This document shows positions 35,276 to 45,535 of a DNA stretch of 64,000 nt, piece after piece (position 1 is the stretch's first letter; each line of letters starts with the position of its first letter). The stretch is from the NCBI GenBank assembly GCA_013397115.1, contig VWZW01007179.1, positions 368,579 through 432,578 of the forward strand, written 5' to 3'. The translations under genes and the position numbers were made by a program. The notes below the pieces were generated by a model that was not told the DNA's origin, did no database searches, and was given only the letters and a program-made list of their open reading frames with translations. The stretch comes from Edolisoma coerulescens (Eukaryota; Chordata; Aves; Passeriformes; Campephagidae).

Positions 35276-36631
35276 CTGTATTTATTTAAAGGCAGTTCAG
35301 TATTTGTATGTGTTACAGATGCTGCTGTTTAGCATCTGCATTCATTTACATCCAAGAACGGTGTAAACACATATGACAAGACTTTTAAGCTCATTCTCTG
35401 TCATTATATGAGTAAGATGTAAGCCCCATCCTCTCCAATTTGTTATCTATTAGCACACATCAGACAAGGATATACCCCTTATGTCTGTAATTGACAACTC
35501 AGAGAGATTTTAAGTAATTTGCAGCTCAGCTGTTTTTTCCCTTCGTTCCCAGGGACGAGATTATTGCTGCATGTATTTTTTTAGCCACGCACACCGTGTA
35601 TGTAAATACACAGTAACTGATCTTACCTTCACAAAACAACTGTTAAGCGATAAGTTATGTCGGATGGAGTTCTGCCAGGCTCTTTGATTTGATCTGTAGT
35701 AAGGAAATTTCTTCATTATAAAGTCATAAATGCCAGAGAGGGTGACTTTATTTGAAGGGCTTTGCTGGATGGCCATTGCAATTAAGGCAATGTAGCTGGA
35801 AAAAGGAAAACTTGCTGTTACACCACCGCCCTACTCACAGACTCAGCTTTTAGGACCACATGGGTACACGTGTGCCTGTATCCTGCTTCCAAAATTCCCC
35901 TGGTGGATCTGCACCCTGACCCGAGGTGTCCCAGGGAGAAGTCCTGAGTGCGGTCACTGCCCCTGGTGACACGGAGGGGGTGCTGCCAGGCACTGAGTCC
36001 CCAGGACTGCCTGCCCTGGCACTCAGCGCAGAGCACAGGAGGGCTGCAGAGAGATCACACACCTCTCCAACTCCGTCTGAAAAGTTTCCCTGCGCAGGAA
36101 GGCTGCAGTGAGACAAACCAGGCTCAGAGTCACTGTCACTGGAGACCAACCCTCCTCGTGGAAAGGAACTCGGATGTCCCTGTGAACATCTACACTGCGC
36201 CTCTTCCCACCACACCGGGATCTTCCGCGTCCCATTCACCCTTTGGCACGTTGAACCTTTAATTCCCTTCTCCCACGGGTCCTGGAGCTTGGAGACAGTC
36301 TGAGATCTGGAGGCTTAAGGGCATGCCAGAGTTGCTGTGACCTCTCATGGGAGGAAACAAATCATGAACACTTCACACCCAGAAAGGGAGGAAATCTGCC
36401 CACTGCGGTGCCTGCACCCATTGCACACAGCTGGCCCCACGCTCCCCTGAGAGCTGTGATCCCACCAGCCCAGAGCTCAGAAACCTCACCAGAGAGAGAG
36501 GGACTTGGTAAAACTTCATCTTACCTGTATGCTGGTCTGGTGAATTTTTTCTCTTCGTCAGAACTACAGGTAGGATAATCATCCCCGTCATAATTGAAGC
36601 AGTTGTAGGGGTACTGCGTGTTGTCAAACAT
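34793..36631 (-). CDS. FOXL3: FOXL3 forkhead transcription factor, three exons, complete
   Basis: The coding exons are 36631-36525 (107 nt), 35795-35627 (169 nt) and 35275-34793 (483 nt including TGA), giving 252 residues. All four splice borders fit GT-AG (donors CAG|GTAAGA and AAG|GTAAGA; acceptors TTCCAG|C and TACAG|GTT). The first intron is phase 2, splitting Ser36, and the second is phase 0 after Lys92. The ATG has A at -3. The forkhead domain spans about residues 31-130: it opens with RPAYSYIALIAMAI, carries recognition helix QNSIRHNLSLNSCF (77-90) and the wing GKGNYW, and ends at FENGNY plus seven Arg (126-132), a likely nuclear localisation and DNA contact patch. FSIDYIL (211-217) fits an eh1 Groucho/TLE-binding motif, so repression is inferred. 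The acidic N-terminus MFDN...DGDDYP and the C-terminal LWTM are, from memory, typical of FOXL3 rather than FOXL2 or FOXL1. In medaka, FOXL3 acts in germ cells to set egg versus sperm fate; the role here is inferred. Residue 108 is Ser where relatives as I recall them have Thr (W-T-F). Confidence 0.93.
35276..35626 (-). other. FOXL3: FOXL3 intron 2 (phase 0, inside the forkhead domain)
   Basis: A 351-base intron interrupts the forkhead domain between FVK and VPR, just after the recognition helix. It is AT-rich and contains nothing else I can identify. The split shows this is not a retrocopy and separates it from FOXL2, which is normally intronless. Confidence 0.88.
35627..35795 (-). CDS. FOXL3: FOXL3 coding exon 2 (forkhead core)
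   Basis: This exon encodes residues 36-92: helices H1 to H3 of the forkhead domain, including KVTLSGIYDFIMKKFPYYR and the DNA-reading helix NSIRHNLSL. The acceptor follows a pyrimidine-rich TTTTCCTTTTTCCAG. The donor AAG|GTAAGA falls directly after FVK. Reading past the donor gives a non-forkhead tail, which supports splicing here. Confidence 0.94.
35796..36524 (-). other. FOXL3: FOXL3 intron 1 (phase 2)
   Basis: A 729-base intron lies between the exon 1 donor and the exon 2 acceptor. It is GC-richer than the surrounding intergenic DNA and the open frames in it do not resemble known proteins. I see no repeat or RNA gene in it. Confidence 0.85.
36525..36631 (-). CDS. FOXL3: FOXL3 coding exon 1
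   Basis: This exon encodes residues 1-35, from MFDNTQYPYN to KKFTRPAY, plus the first two bases of the Ser36 codon. It ends at a strong donor (CAG|GTAAGA). The frame is hidden among unrelated open frames because the exon is only 107 bases. No upstream in-frame ATG competes within the adjoining 22 bases. Confidence 0.92.
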
Positions 36632-36655
36632 CGTCCTGCTCCTTGCTCAGCTCCT
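36632..36655 (-). promoter_or_regulatory. FOXL3 5' UTR end with a candidate splice acceptor
   Basis: Just upstream of the start codon the minus strand reads a pyrimidine-rich tract (CATCTCTCTCACTCCACAG) that would serve well as a 3' splice site, with AG at 36655-36654. If used, the ATG exon carries only 22 bases of 5' UTR and the transcript begins in an unseen non-coding exon further upstream. The tract could instead be plain pyrimidine-rich promoter DNA. Confidence 0.4.
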
Positions 36656-36872
36656 GTGGAGTGAGAGAGATGGAGTGATGTTTCTCAGAGCTTGGACTCC
36701 CTCCTCCCTTCTTCCCTCCCCTCTGTCTGTCTCATTCCCTCTCTCCCCCCTCCTCACACTCCCTCTCCTCCGTGCACACACACTCTCCGTGATGGGGTGG
36801 GGATTGTTTTTGCAATTCTCGCGTCCCAGACAACCCGTCTGTTCGGATATTATTTTTTTTTTTGGGGGGGGG

Positions 36873-36873
36873 N
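36873..36873. other. Ambiguous base (N) after a T-run and G-run
   Basis: A single N follows eleven T and nine G upstream of FOXL3 exon 1. It marks either a base-call failure in the homopolymer or a collapsed gap, so sequence may be missing from the presumed promoter. Confidence 0.95.
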
Positions 36874-36879
36874 CCAGTG

Positions 36880-37145
36880 GGGTGGCACAGGCAGGCTGCT
36901 GGGGGCTGGTGGAGCTGGGGGATTGGGGTGACCCTTGGAGCCGGGGTGTGCGGTGCCGGTAGCCGCGCTCGCCTCGCTGGGTGGTCCAGGCTGGAGAGGG
37001 GCCAGCGCTCCCCCCGCCACATCCACAACGTGACAAAAGCAAACAGCATGATGTTAATAAATCATGCTTCAAGGTCTCCGCTTGGAAATTAAACTTTGAG
37101 GACGGAGTGCAGCTCCCCACAGCCCCCGAGTGCTCCCCCTCCGTG
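36880..37145 (-). promoter_or_regulatory. GC-rich, CpG-clustered putative FOXL3 promoter region
   Basis: This block upstream of FOXL3 is distinctly GC-rich in an AT-rich neighbourhood. Seven CpG dinucleotides fall within 36942-36976, unusual for CpG-depleted vertebrate DNA and suggestive of an unmethylated germline or promoter segment. No clear TATA box is positioned for the gene. The exact start site cannot be read from the sequence. Confidence 0.4.
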
Positions 37146-37204
37146 TTTTTCTCTCTCTCCCCGGTGGAGCAGGGTGGCTTTTCTTATTTATTTATTTTTA
37201 GAAA

Positions 37205-37260
37205 ACCGACGTACAATAAACAGACGTTCCGGGCAGTATTGCACGCTCGTCCCGATCTGC
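37205..37260. promoter_or_regulatory. CpG-rich upstream block with a forkhead consensus site
   Basis: Seven CpGs lie between 37207 and 37254. Within them ATAAACA at 37216-37222 exactly fits the forkhead consensus RYAAAYA. The site is about 585 bases upstream of the FOXL3 start, so auto- or cross-regulation by a FOX protein is possible. A single 7-mer is weak evidence. Confidence 0.3.
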
Positions 37261-39474
37261 AATCTATAATACAGTATAATAGACATAAATTATATTTCCA
37301 TGACTAAAGGAAAATCTGTATGTTCAAAGAAAGTAGAACAGAGGGATGTGAGGGACTACTGTCAAGCAGGAAAGTAAAAGGAAAATAGCTGTAGGCAGGA
37401 GAGCTGCCTGTGTGGGCTTTGATCTGAAGGATGAATTAGACTAATAGCCCTGTGTGTTGGCATCCAATACTGTAACAATTTAATAGTTTTTCAATGCTTT
37501 GGAGTGTTTTCCAACAAGTGATGTAAACCAAAGGCATCTCGCACCATTTCAGGGGGGACTTAAAAGGTGTGTGCCACACGATAATTAAATTATTTGAAGA
37601 CAGCTCTGTCCCAGGAAATAGCCCCAGGAGGAAATGGGTTTTGGAAAAGAGAAAGCAAATTGGTGTGCAGAGAGTTTCCCTGGATGGAAATATAAAAGCA
37701 GAACCACTAGCAGTGCAACTTTTGTTTTCTGTACCATCTTTCATACAAAGTATGTCCCCAAACCCCTTTTGGAGTTAAAGGATACAATTAGGTGAAAATT
37801 CATCTGAGTGACAAAGAACCCTTTAAAACGATGCTTTAGTGGCTCCTAGAGTTCTGACAAAGATGGACATGAGAAGGCTTTTCCTGGGGAATGTAACAAG
37901 ACATTTTAGCAGGGCACAGGGGGAAATACATGGCATGAGAAAAACCACATACATGAGGTGTTTTCTTGGGAATATGAAGCCAGAGCAGATAGCCAAAATA
38001 AAAATTATCTCCACTCTAAAATACATCAATAGGCATATGCATGAGGCATCCACTACAGAGGAGGTGTTAATTCAAAGGGTCAGCTGCTGCTGCCTAAGGC
38101 ATTAGCAGGGCTTTAATATTGAGTAAGATGGAGCAGATTCAGTGCAGGAAAATGAAATATATAATGCCTGATCTTCATTCATGCTCTGTCCAGCTGGACT
38201 AGAAGGTTTAAAGTAAAAAAGATGTGTCACAGATTTGGGAAGATTCTCCCCTACTAAAACCCATGATCCTTGAGACTCAAGTAGACGTCCACTTTGATTT
38301 TTAGTAGTGGTTCATTTCTTTGGAGGTGTTTTACCTCCCTGAAATTCCAGTAACTCAAACTAAAGGCTAAAAAAGATCTTTCTTCTGATTTATAACAATT
38401 TCAAAAAGCAGAACTGGGTTGGTTGACTGATTTTACCCAATCTCTAAACACCGTTTTTTCAGTTCTTTGTATTTTATTTATGAAAATTAGCTTGCTAAGG
38501 AAGTCAGACAATACCCTTTCACCAAAATCCTCACATATTTACTGACAATATTTAATAGGTGAAGTTTTCTGTAATGGGAATTAGAGCAGATTACTGCAGT
38601 GTCATGGATGTAGCCATGTTAATTATCTCTATTCCTGTATTTTCTTGAAGGGGTGAGTGTAACTCACTGGTCCCTGTCAAGCACTTCTGCAATGTGCATC
38701 ACAGCTCATGGCCACCGTGTTCCTCACCCAGGCCAGTGGGAAACACACTTGGATTAAATTTCCATCTCAGCAGTTGGTTTCTGAGGCTAAATTGAGCAAA
38801 AGGAGTCAGATCATAACAATCTGTGTTGGTGACCTTGGGCAGCACCTCAGGAGTGAGTGGGACCACGGGTGGGTGGTGCAGGGGCAGCATGGCAAGACAC
38901 AGGAAATTCCTGCCATTGCCATTTGTGCCACACATCATCTGTGGATAGCCATCATCTCTTCCTGAGAGCTGGAGGATTTGGTTTCTGCCTCTGTAAATAT
39001 CACTGCATTCACCTGCTGCAAATTCATACAGACCCTGAGAAGAACACAAACCCTTTCTGAGTCCTACAAGATCAGAAACAAATTACAAACAATCTCTCAC
39101 AAACTCACTTCTGAAATCCATACACCCAAAACCAGCAGAATATTTCTCAAGGTAATTTTTAAAGCCTTGCATGCTGATATTTTATCCCCAAGTGAATGTT
39201 TATGGTCCAATTCTGAACCTTGAAAATAATATTCACAAAGAAATGTTAACATGCTCTTGTATGTACCATGGTGGAGGGAGCAGGTGCCATGCTTATGGTG
39301 GCAGAACATGTTGTACAATAGTTTTTTTTGCCAGCATCTGTGCAGCCATTACAGTTTAACTAGAGCAACCATAACTCACCCCTGTCATTATCATAAAAGC
39401 ATAATTTTGCCAGGCTAGTGTTTTCTTACGCTGTATATTTTCAGAACACAAAGTTGTAAACCATTTGATTTGAG
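37261..39474. other. Intergenic upstream of FOXL3
   Basis: Unique AT-rich DNA without recognisable exons or transposons. An upstream non-coding FOXL3 exon could lie here or in the CpG block, but no donor can be chosen from sequence alone. Confidence 0.5.
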
Positions 39475-39660
39475 ATAGTAAATAGGCAATAAAAACGCCA
39501 TGAAAGGTTTGACTAATTTTTTAAACATTGATATTAAAAAGTTATTTGCAATCTTTGTAATTATGACAGAGATTGTGAAAGTTGTACATGAAATTCAGAC
39601 GAGTCATAAATCCAAACTGGGCTGAATTACTGCTCATTATGGGATAACAGAATAACAGTG
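39475..39660. promoter_or_regulatory. Candidate conserved non-coding element upstream of FOXL3
   Basis: AT-rich unique sequence with GGCAATAAAAACGCCATGAA (CDX/HOX-like AATAAA core) and TTTGTAATTATGACAGAG. It is free of repeats and ends just before the CR1 copy near 39.8 kb. Confidence 0.25.
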
Positions 39661-39807
39661 AGCACCTCAGTGTTTAGGACTGAATGCTGGCATTCCAGTC
39701 TTCTTACTGGTGTAGACTGGTGTCTCCCAGCAGCACAACTCCTCCTGCTGTTTCTCAGACTTGGTTGCAGTTTAGGACTTCATTCCAAACCTTTTAAATT
39801 TATCATG

Positions 39808-40031
39808 TAATCGTAGAATTATTTGGAATGGAGGGGACATTTTAAGATCATCTCATTCCACCCCCTGCCATGGGCAGGGACACCTTCCCCTATCCCAGGT
39901 TGCCCCAAGCCCTGTCCAGCCTGGCCTTGGACACTGCCAGGGATGGGGCAGCCACAGCTTCTCTGGGCACCCCGTGCCAGGGCCTCCCCACCCACACAGG
40001 GAAGAATTTCTTCTCAATTTGTGATCTATCC
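39808..40031 (-). mobile_element. CR1 LINE 3' end, antisense orientation
   Basis: Reading the minus strand gives the CR1 3' end. On the plus strand it appears as TCGTAGAATTATTTGGAATG, then CCCTGCCATGGGCAGGGACA, CCAGCCTGGCCTTGGACACT and GGGAAGAATTTCTTCTCAAT. It is about 220 bases long and 5'-truncated, with moderate divergence from the 21.3 kb copy. Confidence 0.9.
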
Positions 40032-40344
40032 TTTATGTTAGTAGGATTTTTCCTGCCCTAGCTGTGAAAACCTCCAAAATCCTGATCCATGAGGCTTTTG
40101 GAGCCAAGAAGGAAGAGCTGGAGGGTTTGAAACGAGGGTGAGTTGAGAGATGATGCCCATTCTTTGCCACATAGAGCACCTCTCGGGCTGGCACGACGAT
40201 CACACCCCACCTCAGTGTCCACTTGTTTACCAGAAATGGACACGGCCCTGGCACAGCTGCCTCACCTCGTCCTCCTCGGGTCATTTCTCATTCCAGCTGT
40301 CCAGAATCATTTGGCGATAGGCCTCCCCTCATACATTGTTTGAA

Positions 40345-40500
40345 TTCTGCACCAGACACAGCTAATAACTCCGGCCAGGAAACTTGTTCCAGATGTTAAT
40401 TAACTCTCTCTGCATTAACTGGAATCACACAATTAAGGCCTGATTATTTATAAAACCATTTTGTCAAGAGAATTAGGGGAATTAGAAACATCCTGGCTCA
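40345..40500. promoter_or_regulatory. Candidate TTAATTAA-containing regulatory element
   Basis: Contains CAGATGTTAATTAACTCTCT, CACACAATTAAGGCCTGATT and GAATTAGGGGAATTAG, a cluster of ATTA cores beside a CAGATG E-box. Texture-based call. Confidence 0.25.
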
Positions 40501-42545
40501 CACTTTCACACAAATGTCCATGTGCTGTTAAACTGTGGAAACTGGCACGAGTTGTCCCACACATTTATTTTCAGCCATCATAATTATTCCAGAGGAGAAA
40601 GGGCAGGAGTCAGCCAGGCGTGGAGGAGCAGCACTGGAGCAAAGGAACAGATTCCCAGCTGAGCAAAGGTCAGCTGTGGTGGTACCATCATCCCTTAGAG
40701 ATGCCTATCAGCCATCCCACAGGCAGTGTGTCTCTCCTAGGGCCATCAAGCTCAGGGATGAGTAGCCTCGTGCTGCCCAGACACAAATTGCAATATTTAG
40801 GTAGCTGCTCAGGGGCTGGAGGGCCAGACCAGTGTCTGTGGTGCTTTGTCAGCTCTCTATCACACTTCATTCATTTAAGGGATTCATTGGTTTAAGGGAT
40901 TTTTCTGGGGGTCACACAAACACTTGACAGATTCACAATGCAGCAAATTTGAACGGATTCAAACCTGTCCCTCCCATCTGCCTTGCACACATTTCAGAGA
41001 ATCTGGGAGTTTTTATTATCTGATATGGAAAAGATGGACAAATGCAAGGCAAACAAGCGCAAGGAGCACAAGCTTTGCCCCAGCTGACTGGACACACGTG
41101 GTCCTGCAAGTGCAAAGGTGACTGCCCCATGGTGATGCAGTTTAACAGCTTCTGGATGGATGGGGAGGGGGCCTCTGAGCAGCTGGAGCACAGGCACAGC
41201 TTGTCTGTGTCTCCAGCCACCAGAGATGGTCCCTGGGAACAGCTGTGACCCTGCAGGGACTGTTTGAATCCAGGCTGAGTGGTCAGTTTGATTCAAGGAT
41301 CCCCTGAAGCTCCCTTGGCCAAGCCTGGGCGGGTCAGGGGTTTGTGCTGGCCCAGGACCCAGGGCAGGCTGGGCAGTGGGTGGGAACTCACTGCCTCTTT
41401 CTGTGCCCTGCTGCCACCTTTACTGCCCACAAACCCTGCACCTCAGGGACCAGGAGGGACAGGGAGAGGCAGCACTCTTATGTTTTGCTGATTTTATTTT
41501 CGTTTGAAAGTAGTAACTCATTCCAGTTCACTTACTCATTGCGCTCTCCCACGCAGAAGTTTTCTGGGAGCTGCATGAACAATCCCAAAACAATGCAGAT
41601 CAAACTGGCAGGGCAAAAGCAACTGGGAATTGGCCCCTAAGCAAGTGCTGTTATTTGTTTAGAGGAAGGGGATGGCAGGCAGGAACTGCACCTTCCTTCA
41701 GAACTGAGCTGCAGGATTACCTCTCCCCAGGCTCTCTTTCCACTGGTTTCTCTTCACATTTCTCAATAAGGTGCAACCTGTGGCTGCACAAACCTCCCAG
41801 GATAGTCCAGTTTTCCACAATACCCATCTTTATAATAGGATCCCACTTTGTAATCTGATTCCCAAATCTTTGTTATCAAGTGATAATAATATTTCACCAT
41901 TACAAACATGATTTCTTCTCTTTGGGTGAGTCACCCCTCCTCACTCATAATTCTGATTTGATGTATTTCTTCCTGTAAGCAAATTCAATTATCAAGAATT
42001 TTTGCACTCTGACAAAAAAAAAAAAAATAGTTCATGTTTAGATAATACCAGTTAAACTACTCGACTTCCTTTCAGGATACACACTTGGTGGTTAAGGTGT
42101 CAGGGACGTGTGATTACATTTTCCTCAATGCCAGACACAAGCTGCCTTCTCTTCCTCTGAATTAGAATAATCATTCACAGTTCACCACTTATCATCCTTC
42201 AAGTATTTGGCTTTCCATCACATGAAAGCCACTTGCAGCAGAGAACCAGAGCTGACATTGTGCTCTGAGGTTACTGCTGATAGCTCCTTAAGGAGGTGTA
42301 AGCTCCATTCTTGCTTTTCCCATCCTTTTCATCTTACCAGAGGCTTTCTGATGCACACAGCAGAGTCTAAAGAGAAACAGGCTTTGATCTCTGCCACCTC
42401 AGGTGCATCCTCACCATTGGTAGTTCCAGGTGAAAATATTTGTGGAGTAATGCTGGTCCTCAGTGCTGCTGGCTTTGGCAGGGTTGGGAGCTTTGCTGTG
42501 TGCCTGTTTGTGAAGTCATGGTTTATGTTTGAGCTGGGTGAGTGT

Positions 42546-42675
42546 AATAAAATAATATATTTTTATGTATTATTCTATTTTTATATATATTATACTTAAT
42601 AATATATGAATATATTAATAATATATATAATTAATAATAGTTAATATATATTATATGTAATATATAAAAATATGA
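42546..42675. repeat. Extremely AT-rich low-complexity block
   Basis: About 130 bases of almost pure A and T (interleaved TATATA, AATAAT and TTAATA motifs) with very few G or C. It could be a decayed AT microsatellite or a scaffold/matrix attachment-type DNA. It has no coding potential. Confidence 0.8.
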
Positions 42676-45509
42676 ACCAGCTTTGTTTCTGCTTCTTCTC
42701 ATTAAGTTTTGACCTCAGATTATTTTTCTTCATCAGCTTTTCGGTTTGAAATGTCTTTGGGATTTAAAAGTGGCTGAAGCCAACTTGTAGCACTAAAAGT
42801 TTCTCCTTTTCAGTGTCTTTTAGGCAGCTGAATTTAACAAAATGGGACCTTCAAGAAGTCGAGTATTTTAATGGAAGCTCAGCTCCTTCCCATTAATCTG
42901 GTGTACAGCACTTTTAGGAATATAGAGGTAAGTTCTCAGTAAACCACATCTTGATAAAGAGTAGATTTCCTAATTTGAGAGTCAAATCCAGTGTATTTTC
43001 TGACTAACCTGTTTCTGCAGCAGCTCCTTTGGCTGTGTGCAAGCAAAGGAGTGGTTATTCACGAGCACATCTCCCTGTAAATGAGTATTTGTGAGAGTAG
43101 TTTATTTTTTTTAGTATCTTCCTCATTTTCCAAGTTGTTCCTCGATTCCTATGAATAATTCTTAGGACTTCCGAATTTAGAAATTATGGTCCTAGTTCTT
43201 GAGCTCTGGATAGAAGGCTTTTAGGGAAATAATAGAAGATGATTTATAAGTATTTTGCCGCTGGTGTGAATTTCCAGGCAAAGAGCAATTTATGAAACTT
43301 CAAGGATTCAGGGACTCTGTATTTGGCTGCTTAAAAAATATGATCTGGGAAACCACAGGGTAGCCAAGTCAGCACTTTCACCATGGGAAAGATATTCCTA
43401 AATCCAGCAGCTTCTGTGCTCACCTGCTCCAACAGCGGTGAGCAGCCCCCGAAGTGAAGAAAACCCAACATCCCTTCTTACAGCTGCACCCCATCAGGTG
43501 GTGAAATTGGTCTTTTAGGGGGTATTTTACAGCAGGAAGCTCCACCAGCAACAGAGCTATTTTGTGCCCCTTCTGCTGCCCACAGCACAGCCTGCAGCCA
43601 CAACTCCAAGGGCACCCAAATAACCCAAAGCTGCACTTGGAAAACAGAGCCACAGAGGGCTTGGATGAATTGGCACCATGGCAGCTGCTGGGGTGAGCGG
43701 GAGCAGGGCAGGAGGAGTTGTGGGGGTGGTGGCAAAGGCAGTGACACGAGCCAGGAAACAGCAAGGAATGTATCTATATTTAATTGCAGATCCTGTTGTT
43801 AATGACAGTCAGAAGGAGGAATTTCAGGGTTACCCTTTGTAGGCTGGTCCTTAGCAGGGTGATCAGTGGGTGGCAGTGGAAAAGAGGGATTTTTTCAACC
43901 ATTGTTTCTTTAAAGCTGCCTGGGAGTCTCCACAAATTGACCTTTTTTTTGTTTCTTTGGTTTTTTGTTCTTCAATACCAGCCAACTTGGAAAACAAAAA
44001 GATAGCCAACATCATAAAAAGGGATTTTAAATGCTAAGACACTAATGAGGAATGTCATGCCCCTCCAAATCGTGTATTGCCCCTGCCCAACACCCAGGAG
44101 AGGAAGCAATGGTACAAGACAGTCCCGGTTATTTTGCTCTGGTTTTATTGCACCCAAACAACACTGCCCATGCTAAAATGATAAGCAGTGACCTGAAGGA
44201 CAAGTGACCCTGCTCTGCAAGCTGCCCTTTCCAACAGTACCCAACTGCAGAGCTCTTGGCTGACGCACCAGGGCTCGGTGGCTCTTGTGTGAATTACTCA
44301 GCAGGTTTGGGAAAGACTTGAAGCAGCCTCTTTGCTATCTGAGATGGGGCTCTGGGCTGCTAAAGGACATTTTTTACTCTGGCAGCAGCCTACAAACAGA
44401 AGCAATCATGAAAATTGCTCAGATGCATTGGTGCTGACCAAGGACACCAGGGTGGGAAAAGGGTTTCTAGGAAGCAGGACGCAAAGAAGCCAAATTTTCA
44501 CTTAAAATAAGCAGAGAATCCTATTCTGGCACGTGCTGCAGAGGGATCTGCTGTGCCCTGGTGGTTGAGGAAACTGGAGCATGGGAGTTTTATGGGTCAT
44601 ACAATGTGCTTTGAGCTGTTCTGCACTAAGCTTGGGAGGGAACACAAGTTTTTGTTCATTTTGTCCAATAAGTAAAAATCAGGCACCAGGATGAGAAAAT
44701 TGTAGAAGGGCTATCTGAATCATGAACTCTTATTTGCATTTTGAAATAGAGCTCAGTAGAAATCTTGGATCCCAAAAACCTCTAAATTTGGAGCATGCAG
44801 AATTCATCTCAATTTTTTTTTTTTTGTGGTTAATGGCCTATATATCTCTATCTTTTGTGGGGAAAACTTCTAAAAAAAGGCATTGCAGCTCTTTATGTTT
44901 GTTTGGTACAGGGCTGAAGAGCACCGAGCACAGAGCCAGAGATGTATTTAGAGTCATTCCCCTGGCACACGGGTGGGGATGGACATGTTCTTAATTAAAT
45001 CTTGGAGTTTAGAAGATTGTTTCCCAAGGTTATTTTTGGTTGCTGAAGTCTGGATCTGAAGCTCGTCGCCTGGCTCCAACCCCACTGCATTCATATCTGA
45101 TTTGGGCAGTTTAGAATTTAATCTTTATTTGGAAGCAAAGAAGAGCAACCATTCCCCCGTTTGAAGGGATGTCCCCAGTTTTCCTTAGGAGAGTGTAAAG
45201 CTCATTGAGCCATCTGAATCTGACCAACATCTCCATCTCACAGCAACCTGAGGCTTACAAACACCTATCCTGCAGCTTGTCAGGGTATTTTGCTACCAGA
45301 TGAGAGGTAGATTGGGAAACCTCTGAATTTCTTGAAGTTGTCTAAGGAAAAGTCAGCACCTTTGTGGAAGAGTCCTCCTTTTCTCATCCTGTTCTCCTAC
45401 CCTGGCATCAGCTCCCCCACGCCGTGGTGCTCACATGGCACAACCTGTGCCACGGTGGGAGAAGTGATAGGAGGGGAAATGGGCACATCTTGGAATGGGA
45501 ACGGCGCTT

Positions 45510-45535
45510 CAATTAATAACTCCAATTAATAACTC
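45510..45535 (+). repeat. Tandem CAATTAATAACTC 13-mer
   Basis: Two exact copies of a 13-mer, each with an ATTA/TAAT core of the homeodomain type. It could be chance slippage or a doubled binding site. Confidence 0.8.

Noticed and set aside
35561..35776. A frame starting MAIQQSP and ending with a non-forkhead tail
   Set aside because: It is FOXL3 exon 2 read through its donor into intron 2, not a separate short gene.
36647..37120. A 157-residue minus-strand frame upstream of FOXL3
   Set aside because: It runs through the N and the homopolymers, is Pro/Arg-rich because of GC content, and is not needed for FOXL3, whose start is downstream.
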